A stretch of 23,807 bases of DNA from JBBQDK01 sp038319625 (GCA_038319625.1 JBBQDK010000025.1:1-23807), one strand, 5' to 3'. Positions 8,488-15,567 are shown, counted from the first letter of the stretch. Notes: generated by a model from the letters alone, not told the origin. Program-made: numbers and translations.

Positions 8488-8892
8488 TCAACGATCCAGC
8501 AACTGACTGCGCAGGAATCTCAAGCAATTATGCAGACTGTTCTGGTCGGGCAGTTTGCCATCGGGCGTCAGGGCGTTCACCAGCACCGGCAGCATCTCGG
8601 CCAGACTGTCAACCACCCGCGCCGGCGAAAGATTCGTGGTGTCAGCCAGGTAGAGAATTCTCGCCTCACCCATCCCCCGACGGACCTGCAATGCCGTCAC
8701 CGACAGATTTCGGCCGACGCCGACCCAGGAAGCCATGACCTCGCCCAAGTCGTGCGTCTGAAAGTCGCTGATCAATTCCGCAAAGCCTTTCCGACCACCT
8801 TCACTGAGCGACTCGAGCAGGCTGTCCAGCAGACTGCGTTGTCCGGGAGTGGTATGTACATCGGGACTGATCGGTAAGGTGGGTATATCCAT
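8488..8892 (-). CDS. YidB/DUF937-like small protein at the end of the cbb cluster
   Basis: 134 residues when started at the ATG at 8892; a longer upstream reading (to 9039) has no family features. The body resembles the YidB/DUF937 family: LLDSLLESLSEGGRKGFAELISDFQTHDLGEVMASWVGVG, then LSPARVVDSLAEMLPVLVNALTPDGKLP, matching the pattern in which a weakly conserved start precedes a helix with GLG..V.SW, GxN and LP.LV..LTP.G.LP. The function of the family is unknown. There is no signal peptide and the helices are soluble. It lies 200 bp downstream of cbbO on the same strand, so it may be the last gene of the operon or have its own promoter. A role in RuBisCO maintenance is not supported by anything in its sequence. 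Confidence 0.68.
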   Translation of the reverse strand: MDIPTLPISPDVHTTPGQRSLLDSLLESLSEGGRKGFAELISDFQTHDLGEVMASWVGVGRNLSVTALQVRRGMGEARILYLADTTNLSPARVVDSLAEMLPVLVNALTPDGKLPDQNSLHNCLRFLRSQLLDR

Positions 8893-9092
8893 GGTACAAC
8901 ACTCTGAAGTGCACGGTTCCTTGTGTAAGACAACTCCAACTCGACAACTGAAAGACGCGCACGAGCACGTTGACTTGAACTGAGGATAGGCTGGGTATGG
9001 AGGTGAGTATTTGCCGAGTGAACGGCGAATACAAGGCAAGTGCGAGTACTATGACAATTTTTTACAATTGACACAGGGGCGGCGCCAATTCC

Positions 9093-11438
9093 TTATCGCG
9101 TCAAGCCCATGAACACCGAGGGCAATCGCTCCGGCAGACGTTGTACATGGTCGACGACAGTGAAACCGCGCACGCCGAAGATGCGTGATACATATTCGTC
9201 TGCGTGCGCATCCAGCGTCAGACAATAGGTCGTGACGCCGCGCGTGGCCAGTTCTTCCACGGCCTTTTTGGTGTCCTGACGCAGATACTGCGGGTCACGC
9301 TCGTCGATATCAGCGGGTTCGCCGTCGGACACCAGCAGCAGCAGCTTCTTGCTCTCCGGCCGTTTGTGCAGGTAATGTGCGCCGTGGCGCAAGGCCGCGC
9401 CCATGCGCGTCGACAAGCCGCCCTGCATGCCGGCGAGTCTGCTTTTCGCTTCGTCGTCATACGGCTGATCGAAATCCTTGAAGCGATAGTACTGCACATC
9501 GTGACGGCCGTCGGAGGCGAAGCCGTGTATGGCGAAAGGATCGCCGATGCGGTCGATGGCCCAGGACAGCAGCGCCGTCGCCTCGCGCGCCAGTTGCAGC
9601 ACCGGACGGTCGCTGCCGGGCAGCACTTCGTTGGTGGACTCGGAAAGGTCGAGCAATACCAGCACGGCCAGGTCGCGGGTTTTGCGGATATGGCGCATGT
9701 TGATACGCGTGTCGGGTGTGTGTCCCAGGCGCAGATCGACCAGGGCACGGATCGCCGCATCCAGATCGATCTCGTCGCCGTCCTCCTGATGCCGCTGACG
9801 AACTACGCCTTCCGGCTGCAAGGCATCGATGACATGCTTGATGCGGCTGGCGATCGGTTTGTATTCATCGAGCACACGCTCGATCTCACCGGCATCACCC
9901 TTGGGTTGGCGCTTTTCAAGCACTGTCGCCCAGTTGGGGCGGTGCAGCTGGATGTGATAATCCCATTCCTGATAGTGATACGGATCGCTGACCGGTTCCT
10001 TGCCGAGCACCTGATTGATGGACTGGCCGGCAGGATCACCGTCACGGAAGAACTCGTCCTGCATCACCCAGATTTCCTGCGCGTCGTCGCCGGCCAGCTC
10101 GCAGTCCAGTTCGTGGGCCATTTCCATCACCGACATATGCTTGCGCACCTGAGGCTTCGAGCCTGGCATCGATTCGAAGTCGTCCGCCCAGATATTGTCG
10201 GCAAAGGCCCAAATGAAGCGGTTGTCGTCGCGATAGGGAATAGCGATGCTCTCCAGCGTGCGCGCGCTGGGGACAGCGGTGGATTCACGCAGCACGTTGA
10301 AGAAATCGACGCCGAGATCCCAGGATAACTGATTGTCGTGTGGAGTCTGCCGCACGCGCTCGTGGAACTCGCGCGCGATGGCCATGATACGCGGATCTTC
10401 GTCCTGATGCGTCGCATCGAGCAGCGCATGTGCGGTGCGCTCCAACAGACCGACGACCGGCTCGACCGGGCAACTGACCTCGGTCACCGCAACATGAAAT
10501 TTCTTCCACAACTGACGCATGCCGGGAAATTCACTGATCGCCAGATGCTCGATACGGGCATCCTCGAACAGACCGATGAAGGCCATCTGCACAGGTGTAA
10601 GTTGTTCCGCGGAGATAGGTGCCGTTGTATAGACCTGATGTGCTGCGGCATGCGCGGCGGCGGCCCGATACAATTCACTGCCGGAAATACCCGCATAGTC
10701 GTCGAAAGCATCCGGCAGATGCATAAACATATGCTCTATGAACGGCTTGTAACCCTCACGCGTCTCGTAATCGCCAGAGGTCGGACGCAAGAAGAAATCA
10801 CGGCCCCAGAAGGCACGCAGATAGAAATTCAGACGGCGATGCTGATCGACGAACAGGATGCCGCGCCGCTCCTTCTGCAGGATCGCCTGACTGTCGCTGG
10901 ATTCCAGCGCGAAATATTTCAGCTGCGCGGGAAAATCACGCGCATGCGCCTGCGCGCCCCACAAAGCCCAGCGCCGCAGGCCACCGAGCGTGAGTTTCGA
11001 AAACAGTTCGTCGAGATGCGACAGCATAGGGCGCAACCCGCGTGGCGCCTTGGCGGAGAGTTGGCGAATCAATTTCAGATAGCCGCGCAGCAGTTCCGCA
11101 TCGCCGAGCCGCTGCGCGGCCGACGGCAGACTGGAAAACAGCAGTGCGATGACTTCGCCGCTGACCATCGATGCCAGCTTCATCGATTCGGTAATGCAGT
11201 CATCCAGAACATCCTCGCCGGCTTCCTTGACGACCGCCGGGATGCTCTGCAAATATGAGACAACCAGGTCATTGCCACGCCCCAGCCCGGAGAGGGCCAG
11301 CGCGCCGGACATGTATTTATGCAGACCCGCCGGCGACATCACATGCGCGGCTTCATTGAAGCTCGGCTGCAACGTGTCGCGCACGTGCGGATCGATCTTG
11401 TCGAGCAGTTCGCTGTATTCGTCGAGGTTGATGGTCAT
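9093..11438 (-). CDS. cbbO: CbbO, von Willebrand factor A-domain subunit of the RuBisCO activase
   Basis: 781 residues, the usual size for CbbO. The C-terminal quarter is a VWA domain: LVLLDLSESTNEV carries the metal-ion-dependent adhesion site D597-x-S599-x-S601, GGLSTRMGAALRHG supplies the later MIDAS Thr region, and LLLLVSDGEPADID has Asp705. The long helical N-terminal part contains acidic blocks and the segment LVVSYLQSIPAVVKEAGEDVL. In the known Q/O activases (Acidithiobacillus type), CbbO sits on a CbbQ hexamer and binds RuBisCO through the VWA domain. ATP-driven remodelling then releases inhibitory sugar phosphates. The ATG at 11438 has only a weak ribosome-binding site (GAAAG), and a strong hairpin repeat lies about 30 nt upstream. 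In many genomes cbbO directly follows cbbQ; here 644 bp with a DUF559 unit separates them. Confidence 0.93.
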   Translation of the reverse strand: MTINLDEYSELLDKIDPHVRDTLQPSFNEAAHVMSPAGLHKYMSGALALSGLGRGNDLVVSYLQSIPAVVKEAGEDVLDDCITESMKLASMVSGEVIALLFSSLPSAAQRLGDAELLRGYLKLIRQLSAKAPRGLRPMLSHLDELFSKLTLGGLRRWALWGAQAHARDFPAQLKYFALESSDSQAILQKERRGILFVDQHRRLNFYLRAFWGRDFFLRPTSGDYETREGYKPFIEHMFMHLPDAFDDYAGISGSELYRAAAAHAAAHQVYTTAPISAEQLTPVQMAFIGLFEDARIEHLAISEFPGMRQLWKKFHVAVTEVSCPVEPVVGLLERTAHALLDATHQDEDPRIMAIAREFHERVRQTPHDNQLSWDLGVDFFNVLRESTAVPSARTLESIAIPYRDDNRFIWAFADNIWADDFESMPGSKPQVRKHMSVMEMAHELDCELAGDDAQEIWVMQDEFFRDGDPAGQSINQVLGKEPVSDPYHYQEWDYHIQLHRPNWATVLEKRQPKGDAGEIERVLDEYKPIASRIKHVIDALQPEGVVRQRHQEDGDEIDLDAAIRALVDLRLGHTPDTRINMRHIRKTRDLAVLVLLDLSESTNEVLPGSDRPVLQLAREATALLSWAIDRIGDPFAIHGFASDGRHDVQYYRFKDFDQPYDDEAKSRLAGMQGGLSTRMGAALRHGAHYLHKRPESKKLLLLVSDGEPADIDERDPQYLRQDTKKAVEELATRGVTTYCLTLDAHADEYVSRIFGVRGFTVVDHVQRLPERLPSVFMGLTR

Positions 11439-11469
11439 GATACTTTCATCGCTCTACGTGGTTATTACT

Positions 11470-11510
11470 TCCCCCCTCTCCCCGGCCCTCTCCTCGGGGG
11501 GAGAGGGGGA
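11470..11510. repeat. GC-rich hairpin repeat (CCCTCTCCC family) in the cbbO leader
   Basis: TCCCCCCTCTCCCC and GGGGAGAGGGGGA pair almost perfectly around a 14-base loop. In the cbbO message this hairpin would sit about 32 nt 5' of the start codon, where it could block exonucleases or impede read-through from upstream. Confidence 0.75.
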
Positions 11511-11546
11511 ACTACCGCGCCCAAAGAGCAGCGATAATCTCATGGA

Positions 11547-11939
11547 TCAAGTCCCCTCTCCCTCCGGGAGGGCCAGGGTGAGGGCATCCAATACGTCTGT
11601 TATATTTCCGAGCACCTCATTATTCCAATAACGGAGCACCTTCAATCCCTGTGACTCCAGATAGCGCGTTCTGACCTCATCGTACTTATGCTGTTCCAGA
11701 TGTTGCCCGCCATCGACTTCTACTATCAGCATGCACTTCAAGCAGACAAAATCAGCGATGTAATTTCCTATGGCTACTTGTCGACGGAACTTGTATCCGG
11801 TAAAGCGCCGATCCCTCAGGTGTCGCCACAATAATTGTTCCGCGTCTGTTTGTTGCCTGCGTAATGCTTTGGCTTTGGTCTGGATATCCATATCCCCCTC
11901 ACCCTGGCCCTCCCCGGTGGGGAGAGGGGACTGCTCCAT
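11547..11939 (-). CDS. DUF559 protein, Vsr-like PD-(D/E)XK endonuclease domain
   Basis: 130 residues from ATG 11939 (CGGAG five bases upstream), or 114 from the in-frame ATG at 11891, where the repeat itself supplies GTGAGGGGG as a ribosome-binding site. The core runs KALRRQQTDAEQLLWRHLRDRR, then FRRQVAIGNYIADFVC and LIVEVDGGQH. These are the DUF559 hallmarks of the restriction-endonuclease-like fold, with candidate catalytic Asp63, Glu74 and Asp76 (numbering from 11939). The biochemical function of DUF559 proteins is largely unproven. Both ends are encoded by repeat DNA: SPLPTGEGQGEG near the N-terminus and LTLALPEGEGT at the C-terminus. The inner part looks less GC-rich than the cbb genes. 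It is co-oriented with the cbb operon, so it may ride on that transcript, but it is unlikely to serve CO2 fixation. Confidence 0.85.
   Translation of the reverse strand: MEQSPLPTGEGQGEGDMDIQTKAKALRRQQTDAEQLLWRHLRDRRFTGYKFRRQVAIGNYIADFVCLKCMLIVEVDGGQHLEQHKYDEVRTRYLESQGLKVLRYWNNEVLGNITDVLDALTLALPEGEGT
11551..11586. repeat. GC-rich repeat, left terminal copy of the DUF559 unit
   Basis: Contains CCCTCTCCCTCCGGGAGGG followed by CCAGGGTGAGGGC. Its reverse complement encodes the C-terminal LALPEGEGT of the DUF559 protein, including the stop region. It is the inverted partner of 11894-11931. Confidence 0.85.
11894..11931. repeat. GC-rich repeat, right terminal copy of the DUF559 unit
   Basis: Inverted relative to 11551-11586, with an internal palindrome CCTCCCCGGTGGGGAGG. 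Read on the minus strand it encodes SPLPTGEGQGEGD and offers a purine-rich ribosome-binding site just before the ATG at 11891. Confidence 0.85.
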
Positions 11940-12018
11940 TTAACTCCGTTTAATCTTTAATGCCGTTGCTTCCTACATACTGCGAGCGTCGATCCCCTGC
12001 GAATCTGAAAAAGCCAAT

Positions 12019-12053
12019 CCCCTCTCCCTATGGGAGAGGGCCAGGGTCAGGGC
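12019..12053. repeat. GC-rich hairpin repeat between DUF559 unit and cbbQ
   Basis: CCCTCTCCC, TAT, GGGAGAGGG form a perfect 9-bp stem, followed by CCAGGGTCAGGGC. Same orientation and sequence layout as 11551-11586. It lies 30 nt downstream of the cbbQ stop in the transcript. Confidence 0.85.
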
Positions 12054-12082
12054 AATCAATCCACAACAACTACTAAAGCACT

Positions 12083-12883
12083 CTAAAAATAAGTCCCCAC
12101 CGCTGCATCCAGTGTATCGCGCATATCCGGATCATCCGTAATCGGCCGCACCAGTGTCATGCGGCAGGCATCTTTGGGATCAATGCCCTTGGCGATGAGC
12201 TGACCGGCGTACACCAGCAGACGCGTGGAGATGCCTTCGTCCAGGCCGTGGCCTTTTAGATTGCGGGCACGGTGTGCGATTTGCACCAGCTTGCCGGCGA
12301 CTTCCTCGCTGACATCGGTCTCATGCCGGACAATCTCGGCCTCGACCTCGGCTGAGGGGTATTCGAAATCCAGCGCGCCGAAGCGCTGCTTGGTGGATTG
12401 TTTGAGATCCTTCATCAGACTCTGATAACCGGGGTTATAGGAGATCACCAATTGGAAATCCTTGTGCGCCTTGACCAGCTCGCCTTTCTTGTCGAGCGGC
12501 AGTTCGCGGCGGTGATCGGTGAGCGGATGGATCACCACCGTGGTGTCCTGGCGCGCTTCGACCACTTCATCGAGATAACAGATCGCGCCGATGCGCGCGG
12601 CCACGGTGAGCGGGCCGTCGTGCCACTTGGTACCGGCGGCATCAAGCAGGTAACGACCGACCAGGTCTGACGCGGTCATGTCTTCGTTGCACGCCACGGT
12701 GATCAGCGGGCGCTTCAGCTTCCAGGCCATATACTCGACGAAGCGCGACTTGCCGCAACCGGTCGGGCCTTTCAGCATCACCGGCATGCGCGCGGCATAG
12801 GCCGCCTCGTACAGCGCGACTTCATCGCTGACGCTGCGGTAATAGGGTTCGTCTTTGATCAGATATTGGTCACTGTCTGACAT
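12083..12883 (-). CDS. cbbQ: CbbQ, MoxR-type AAA+ ATPase of the RuBisCO activase
   Basis: 266 residues from the ATG at 12883, which has AAGGTGAG just upstream; an in-frame GTG at 12892 would add three residues but has its purine tract too close. Walker A is LKGPTGCGKSRF (about residues 38-48) and Walker B is ICYLDEV (about 101-107). ITVACNEDMTASDLVGRYLL follows Walker A as in the CbbQ/NirQ/NorQ group, and the C-terminal CbbQ_C segment ISTRLLVYAGQLIAKGIDPKDACRMTLVRPITDD is intact. CbbQ forms a hexameric ring. With CbbO it uses ATP to pull open RuBisCO active sites blocked by tight-binding sugar phosphates. It follows the small acidic protein gene by 39 bp and is separated from cbbO by repeat units and the DUF559 gene. 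Confidence 0.96.
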   Translation of the reverse strand: MSDSDQYLIKDEPYYRSVSDEVALYEAAYAARMPVMLKGPTGCGKSRFVEYMAWKLKRPLITVACNEDMTASDLVGRYLLDAAGTKWHDGPLTVAARIGAICYLDEVVEARQDTTVVIHPLTDHRRELPLDKKGELVKAHKDFQLVISYNPGYQSLMKDLKQSTKQRFGALDFEYPSAEVEAEIVRHETDVSEEVAGKLVQIAHRARNLKGHGLDEGISTRLLVYAGQLIAKGIDPKDACRMTLVRPITDDPDMRDTLDAAVGTYF

Positions 12884-12922
12884 GTCGCTCACCTTTTCCA
12901 GTTAGGACGCGAGTCCATCGTT

Positions 12923-13243
12923 TCAACTGTCATCTTCGTCGTCGTAAAAATCCGTGGCTGCGGTCCAACCGGCGGCGGTGGCGCGTTGCATCGCCTCATC
13001 CTGTATGCGCATGAATCGTTCGCGCATGTCCTCGGGCAGTTTCGCCACCAAGAATCCGTATTGCTCCCACTCCGTGCTGACTTTGGCCCAGAGGTCTTCT
13101 ATACCCGCCGCCATCCAGCCTTCGCAGGTTTCGGTTTCCGGCAGCAGGCCCAGCGCCCAGGCGTCGCGGATGATCTTGCCGGCATCGGTCATGCCGCCGT
13201 ACAGATCATTATAAATCCCGACGTAACGCTGGTCCTTTTTCAT
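12923..13243 (-). CDS. Small acidic protein of unknown function between cbbS and cbbQ
   Basis: 106 residues starting at ATG 13243, with GAAGGG about 7 nt upstream; further upstream in-frame codons lead into the palindromic repeat and are not favoured. No signal peptide or membrane segment. The sequence looks helical and soluble: GIYNDLYGGMTDAGKIIRDAW, a Trp-rich middle (CEGWMAAGIEDLW, VSTEWEQYG), EDMRERFMRIQDEAMQRATAAGW, and a strongly acidic tail DFYDDEDD. I do not recognise a named domain. Tight linkage to cbbQ (39-bp gap) and a place between RuBisCO and its activase suggest a partner or cofactor of the CbbQO/RuBisCO system, but this is inference from position only. Confidence 0.8.
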   Translation of the reverse strand: MKKDQRYVGIYNDLYGGMTDAGKIIRDAWALGLLPETETCEGWMAAGIEDLWAKVSTEWEQYGFLVAKLPEDMRERFMRIQDEAMQRATAAGWTAATDFYDDEDDS

Positions 13244-13271
13244 GCCTTGCCCTTCTGTTGAAAAACTTTTT

Positions 13272-13403
13272 TGAACCGCCAAGGACGCCAAGGAATATCA
13301 ATTAATCAAGCATCAGCGACCGTAATACCATTCCAGCTGCGCACAGGGAGAACATTGCGCATCACATACTATCTTGGCGTTCCTGGCGTCCTTGGTGGTT
13401 CAA
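13272..13403. repeat. Long-armed palindrome, CCGCCAAGG type, copy B inside cbb operon
   Basis: The left arm, containing GAACCGCCAAGGACGCCAAGG (13273-13293, ACCGCCAAGGACGCCAAGG in its core), pairs with the right arm ending CCTGGCGTCCTTGGTGGTTC (13382-13401), with about three mismatches in 25. The roughly 85-bp interior has no gene. Same arm family as 8353-8430. It stands directly upstream of the small acidic protein gene. Confidence 0.78.
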
Positions 13404-13422
13404 AATAAAACAATCGGGTCGT

Positions 13423-13456
13423 AAAAAAACCCCACCCAGTCCCCCGGGCAGGGTTT
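13423..13456 (-). terminator. Rho-independent terminator after cbbS
   Basis: On the minus strand AAACCCTGCCC pairs with GGGTGGGGTTT (two G-U wobbles) around GGGGGACT and is followed by seven T. It starts about 20 nt after the cbbS stop. It should cut most transcripts after cbbLS, leaving read-through for the small acidic gene, cbbQ and cbbO. Confidence 0.85.
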
Positions 13457-13475
13457 CTGGTTCGACGGCTTTGAC

Positions 13476-13835
13476 TCAGGCCTTCATAGGACCGCGGAAA
13501 ATCACCATCGACGCACCCTGCGACTGCTTGAAATTGTCGTAACCGACCAGGCGCACGTGGTGCTTGGGATGCGCCTTGTGGCAGGCGTCGGCTTCGGCGA
13601 GGATCTTTTTCACGTCGGTCTCGCCGAACATCGGCAGCTTCCACATGTACCAGTAGTGGTCGAACGCGTTTTCGGTTTCGGTGTGTTCGATGGAAGGATT
13701 CCAGCCCTTGCTGACGATGTAGGCCACCTGCTTTTCGATATTGGCCTGGTCCATCACGGGCAGGTAGGAGAAGGTCTCGAACTTGCGGCTAGCCGTGTCG
13801 CTGAGACTGGATTTGTAATCTTGCATTTCGCTCAT
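13476..13835 (-). CDS. cbbS: RuBisCO small subunit, form I
   Basis: 119 residues from ATG 13835 (GAGG about 9 nt upstream); a longer in-frame reading to 13901 runs into the tandem repeat and is not real. The family blocks are present: FETFSYLPVMDQANIEKQVAYIVSKGWNPSIEHTE, then FDHYWYMWKLPMFGETDVKKILAEADACHKAHPKHHVRLVGYDNFKQSQGASMVIFRGP. Eight copies cap the L8 core to give the L8S8 enzyme, affecting turnover and CO2/O2 selectivity. Cytosolic; there is no carboxysome shell gene in this window. It lies 110 bp downstream of cbbL, separated by a purine/pyrimidine-rich repeat, and is followed by a strong terminator. Confidence 0.97.
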   Translation of the reverse strand: MSEMQDYKSSLSDTASRKFETFSYLPVMDQANIEKQVAYIVSKGWNPSIEHTETENAFDHYWYMWKLPMFGETDVKKILAEADACHKAHPKHHVRLVGYDNFKQSQGASMVIFRGPMKA

Positions 13836-13867
13836 GTTATGAACCTCGGTGTAGGTATTAGATAACA

Positions 13868-13937
13868 GGGAAAAGGGAAAAGGGAAAAGGGGGAGATACA
13901 ACTTTAACCCCTTTAATCTTTGCCCTTTAATCTTTCC
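13868..13937. repeat. Tandem GGGAAAA array with facing CCCTTTAATCTTT repeats in the cbbL-cbbS gap
   Basis: GGGAAAA occurs three times in tandem (13868-13888) followed by GGGGG, and a 13-base CCCTTTAATCTTT-type unit occurs twice (about 13908-13935). In the cbbLS message this gives a purine-rich arm then a pyrimidine-rich arm. The inner UUAAAGGGG and CCCCCUUUU can pair around a 14-base loop. This could stabilise one cistron relative to the other. Confidence 0.7.
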
Positions 13938-13945
13938 CCTTGCCT

Positions 13946-15373
13946 TTATTTATGCGCCACGTCGAGCTTGTCCACCGTGTCGAACTCGAACTTGATTTCT
14001 TTCCACGTTTCCATGGCGATCTTCAGTTCGGGGCTGGACTTGGCGGCACCGGTAAGGATGGCCTTGCCTTCCTTCTCGATCTGCACGCCCTGATTGCGGG
14101 CTTCGACGCAGGCTTCCAGCGCGACGCGGTTGGCGGCGGCGCCGGCGGCGTTACCCCACGGATGGCCGAGCGTGCCGCCACCGAACTGCAGCACGGAATC
14201 GTCGCCGAAGATGGAGACCAGCGCCGGCATGTGCCAAACGTGAATGCCGCCCGAGGCGACCGGGAAGACACCTGGCATGGAGCCCCAGTCTTGATCGAAG
14301 AAGATACCGCGTGAACGGTCTTCCTTGATGAAACTGTCGCGCATGATGTCGATCCAGCCCAAGGTCGCCTCGCGGTCACCTTCGAGCTTGCCGACGACGG
14401 TGCCGGAGTGGAGGTGATCGCCGCCGGACAGACGCAGGATCTTGGCCAGCACGCGGAAGTGAATGCCGTGGTGCGGGTTGCGGTCGAGCACGGCGTGCAT
14501 GGCGCGGTGAATGTGCAGCAGGATGCCATTGTCACGGCACCAGTTGGCCAGACCCGTGTTGGCGCAGAAACCGCCGGTGATGTAGTCGTGCATGATGATC
14601 GGCGCGCCCAATTCCTTGGCGTGCTCGGCGCGCTTGTACATCTCTTCCGGGGTTGGCGCGGTGACGTTCAGGTAGTGACCCTTGCGCTCGCCGGTTTCAC
14701 GCTCGGCTTTGTGGATGGCTTCCATGACGAAATCGAAACGTGTGCGCCAGCGCATGAACGGCTGGCTGTTGACGTTCTCGTCGTCCTTGGTGAAGTCCAG
14801 GCCACCGCGCAGACATTCATACACAGCGCGGCCGTAATTCTTGGCGGACAGTCCGAGCTTCGGCTTGATGGTGCAACCCAGCAGCGGGCGGCCGTACTTG
14901 TTCATCAGGTCGCGCTCGACCTGTATACCCTGGGGCGGACCACCGCAAGTTTTCACGTAGGCGATCGGGAAGCGCACGTCTTCCAAACGCAGGGCACGAA
15001 TTGCCTTGAAACCGAACACGTTGCCGACCAGAGAGGTGAACACGTTGACCACGGAACCTTCTTCGAACAGGTCCATTGGGTAGGCGACGAAGGCAAAAAA
15101 GCAGGTGTCGTCGCCCGGCACGTCTTCGATGCGGTAGGCGCGACCCTTGTAGTAATCCAGATCGGTCAGCAGGTCGGTCCAGACAGTGGTCCAGGTGCCG
15201 GTCGAGGACTCGGCGGCCACGGCGGCGGCGGCTTCTTCGCGCGGCACGCCGGCCTGCGGGGTGATCTTGAAGCACGCCAGAATATCGGTTTCGTTCGGGG
15301 TGTAATCCGGCATCCAATAGGTTTCGCGGTACTCTTTAACACCCGCTTTGTACGTCTTTGCTTTGCCTGACAT
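13946..15373 (-). CDS. cbbL: RuBisCO large subunit, form IA
   Basis: 475 residues, a normal full-length form I large subunit. It catalyses carboxylation of ribulose 1,5-bisphosphate in the Calvin cycle. Key residues by position: Lys170 and Lys172 (TIKPKLG), the carbamylated Lys196 with Mg ligands Asp198 and Glu199 in GGLDFTKDDE, His289 in LLHIHRAMHAV, and loop-6 Lys329 in LHSGTVVGKLEGD. The N-terminus (AGVKEYRETYW, TPQAGVPREEAAAAVAAESSTGTWTTVWTDLL) is of the proteobacterial form IA kind. The downstream cbbQ/cbbO pair and absence of shell genes fit the non-carboxysomal IAq arrangement. ATG 15373 is preceded by GAGGAGA. It is divergent from cbbR with a 210-bp gap carrying operator candidates. 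Confidence 0.98.
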   Translation of the reverse strand: MSGKAKTYKAGVKEYRETYWMPDYTPNETDILACFKITPQAGVPREEAAAAVAAESSTGTWTTVWTDLLTDLDYYKGRAYRIEDVPGDDTCFFAFVAYPMDLFEEGSVVNVFTSLVGNVFGFKAIRALRLEDVRFPIAYVKTCGGPPQGIQVERDLMNKYGRPLLGCTIKPKLGLSAKNYGRAVYECLRGGLDFTKDDENVNSQPFMRWRTRFDFVMEAIHKAERETGERKGHYLNVTAPTPEEMYKRAEHAKELGAPIIMHDYITGGFCANTGLANWCRDNGILLHIHRAMHAVLDRNPHHGIHFRVLAKILRLSGGDHLHSGTVVGKLEGDREATLGWIDIMRDSFIKEDRSRGIFFDQDWGSMPGVFPVASGGIHVWHMPALVSIFGDDSVLQFGGGTLGHPWGNAAGAAANRVALEACVEARNQGVQIEKEGKAILTGAAKSSPELKIAMETWKEIKFEFDTVDKLDVAHK

Positions 15374-15530
15374 CGCAGTCTCTCCTCAAATGAACTCAGT
15401 CGTTTAGTCGTGGGGCGATCTACCCCGTGTTCTGGCCACCGCGTCCTCCGGTCAACCCCTCGGTGTGCAGCTGGACCACAGCCGTTGCTCGATCGTGCCT
15501 ACCATACCCCCCTCAATCTATAAATGGAAT

Positions 15531-15567
15531 TCAGTATTATTCATAGTTATAATAAGCTTAACCTTAT
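15531..15567. promoter_or_regulatory. Candidate CbbR operator in the cbbL-cbbR gap
   Basis: TCAGTATTATTCA at 15531-15543 fits the TNA-N7-TNA pattern described for CbbR sites. Close by is the dyad ATAAG-N6-CTTAT (15552-15567), overlapping the perfect palindrome TAAGCTTA (15553-15560). The tract is markedly AT-rich against its surroundings. It lies 17-53 bp upstream of the cbbR ATG, so binding would both autoregulate cbbR and activate cbbL. The exact cbbL promoter could not be fixed. Confidence 0.6.

Larger units (their letters stand above)
11551..11931. mobile_element. Repeat-bounded DUF559 unit (candidate small mobile element)
   Basis: A DUF559 gene is framed by two inverted copies of the GC-rich repeat. 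The left copy (11551-11586) begins GTCCCCTCTCCC and ends CCAGGGTGAGGGC. The reverse complement of the right copy (11894-11931) begins GTCCCCTCTCCCC and ends CCAGGGTGAGGGGG. They match over about 36 bp apart from the variable turn. The unit is about 381 bp and interrupts the space between cbbQ and cbbO. More solo copies flank it at 11470-11510 and 12019-12053. No target-site duplication could be identified with certainty. Mobility is an inference from this architecture. Confidence 0.55.

Noticed and set aside
8893..9092. Small minus-strand reading frames between the YidB-like gene and cbbO (to 9039 and 9074)
   Set aside because: Upstream extensions without conserved features; the YidB-like similarity begins only after the ATG at 8892.
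9204..10328. 374-codon open frame on the plus strand opposite cbbO, with another at 10338-11258
   Set aside because: Codon-bias shadows of cbbO; no recognisable domain or ribosome-binding site.
13868..13893. Tandem array as a possible CRISPR
   Set aside because: Units are 7 bp with no spacers, so it is a simple tandem repeat.
14408..15370. 320-codon open frame on the plus strand opposite cbbL
   Set aside because: Antisense shadow of a GC-rich, highly conserved gene; no start signal or family motif, and cbbL is certain.
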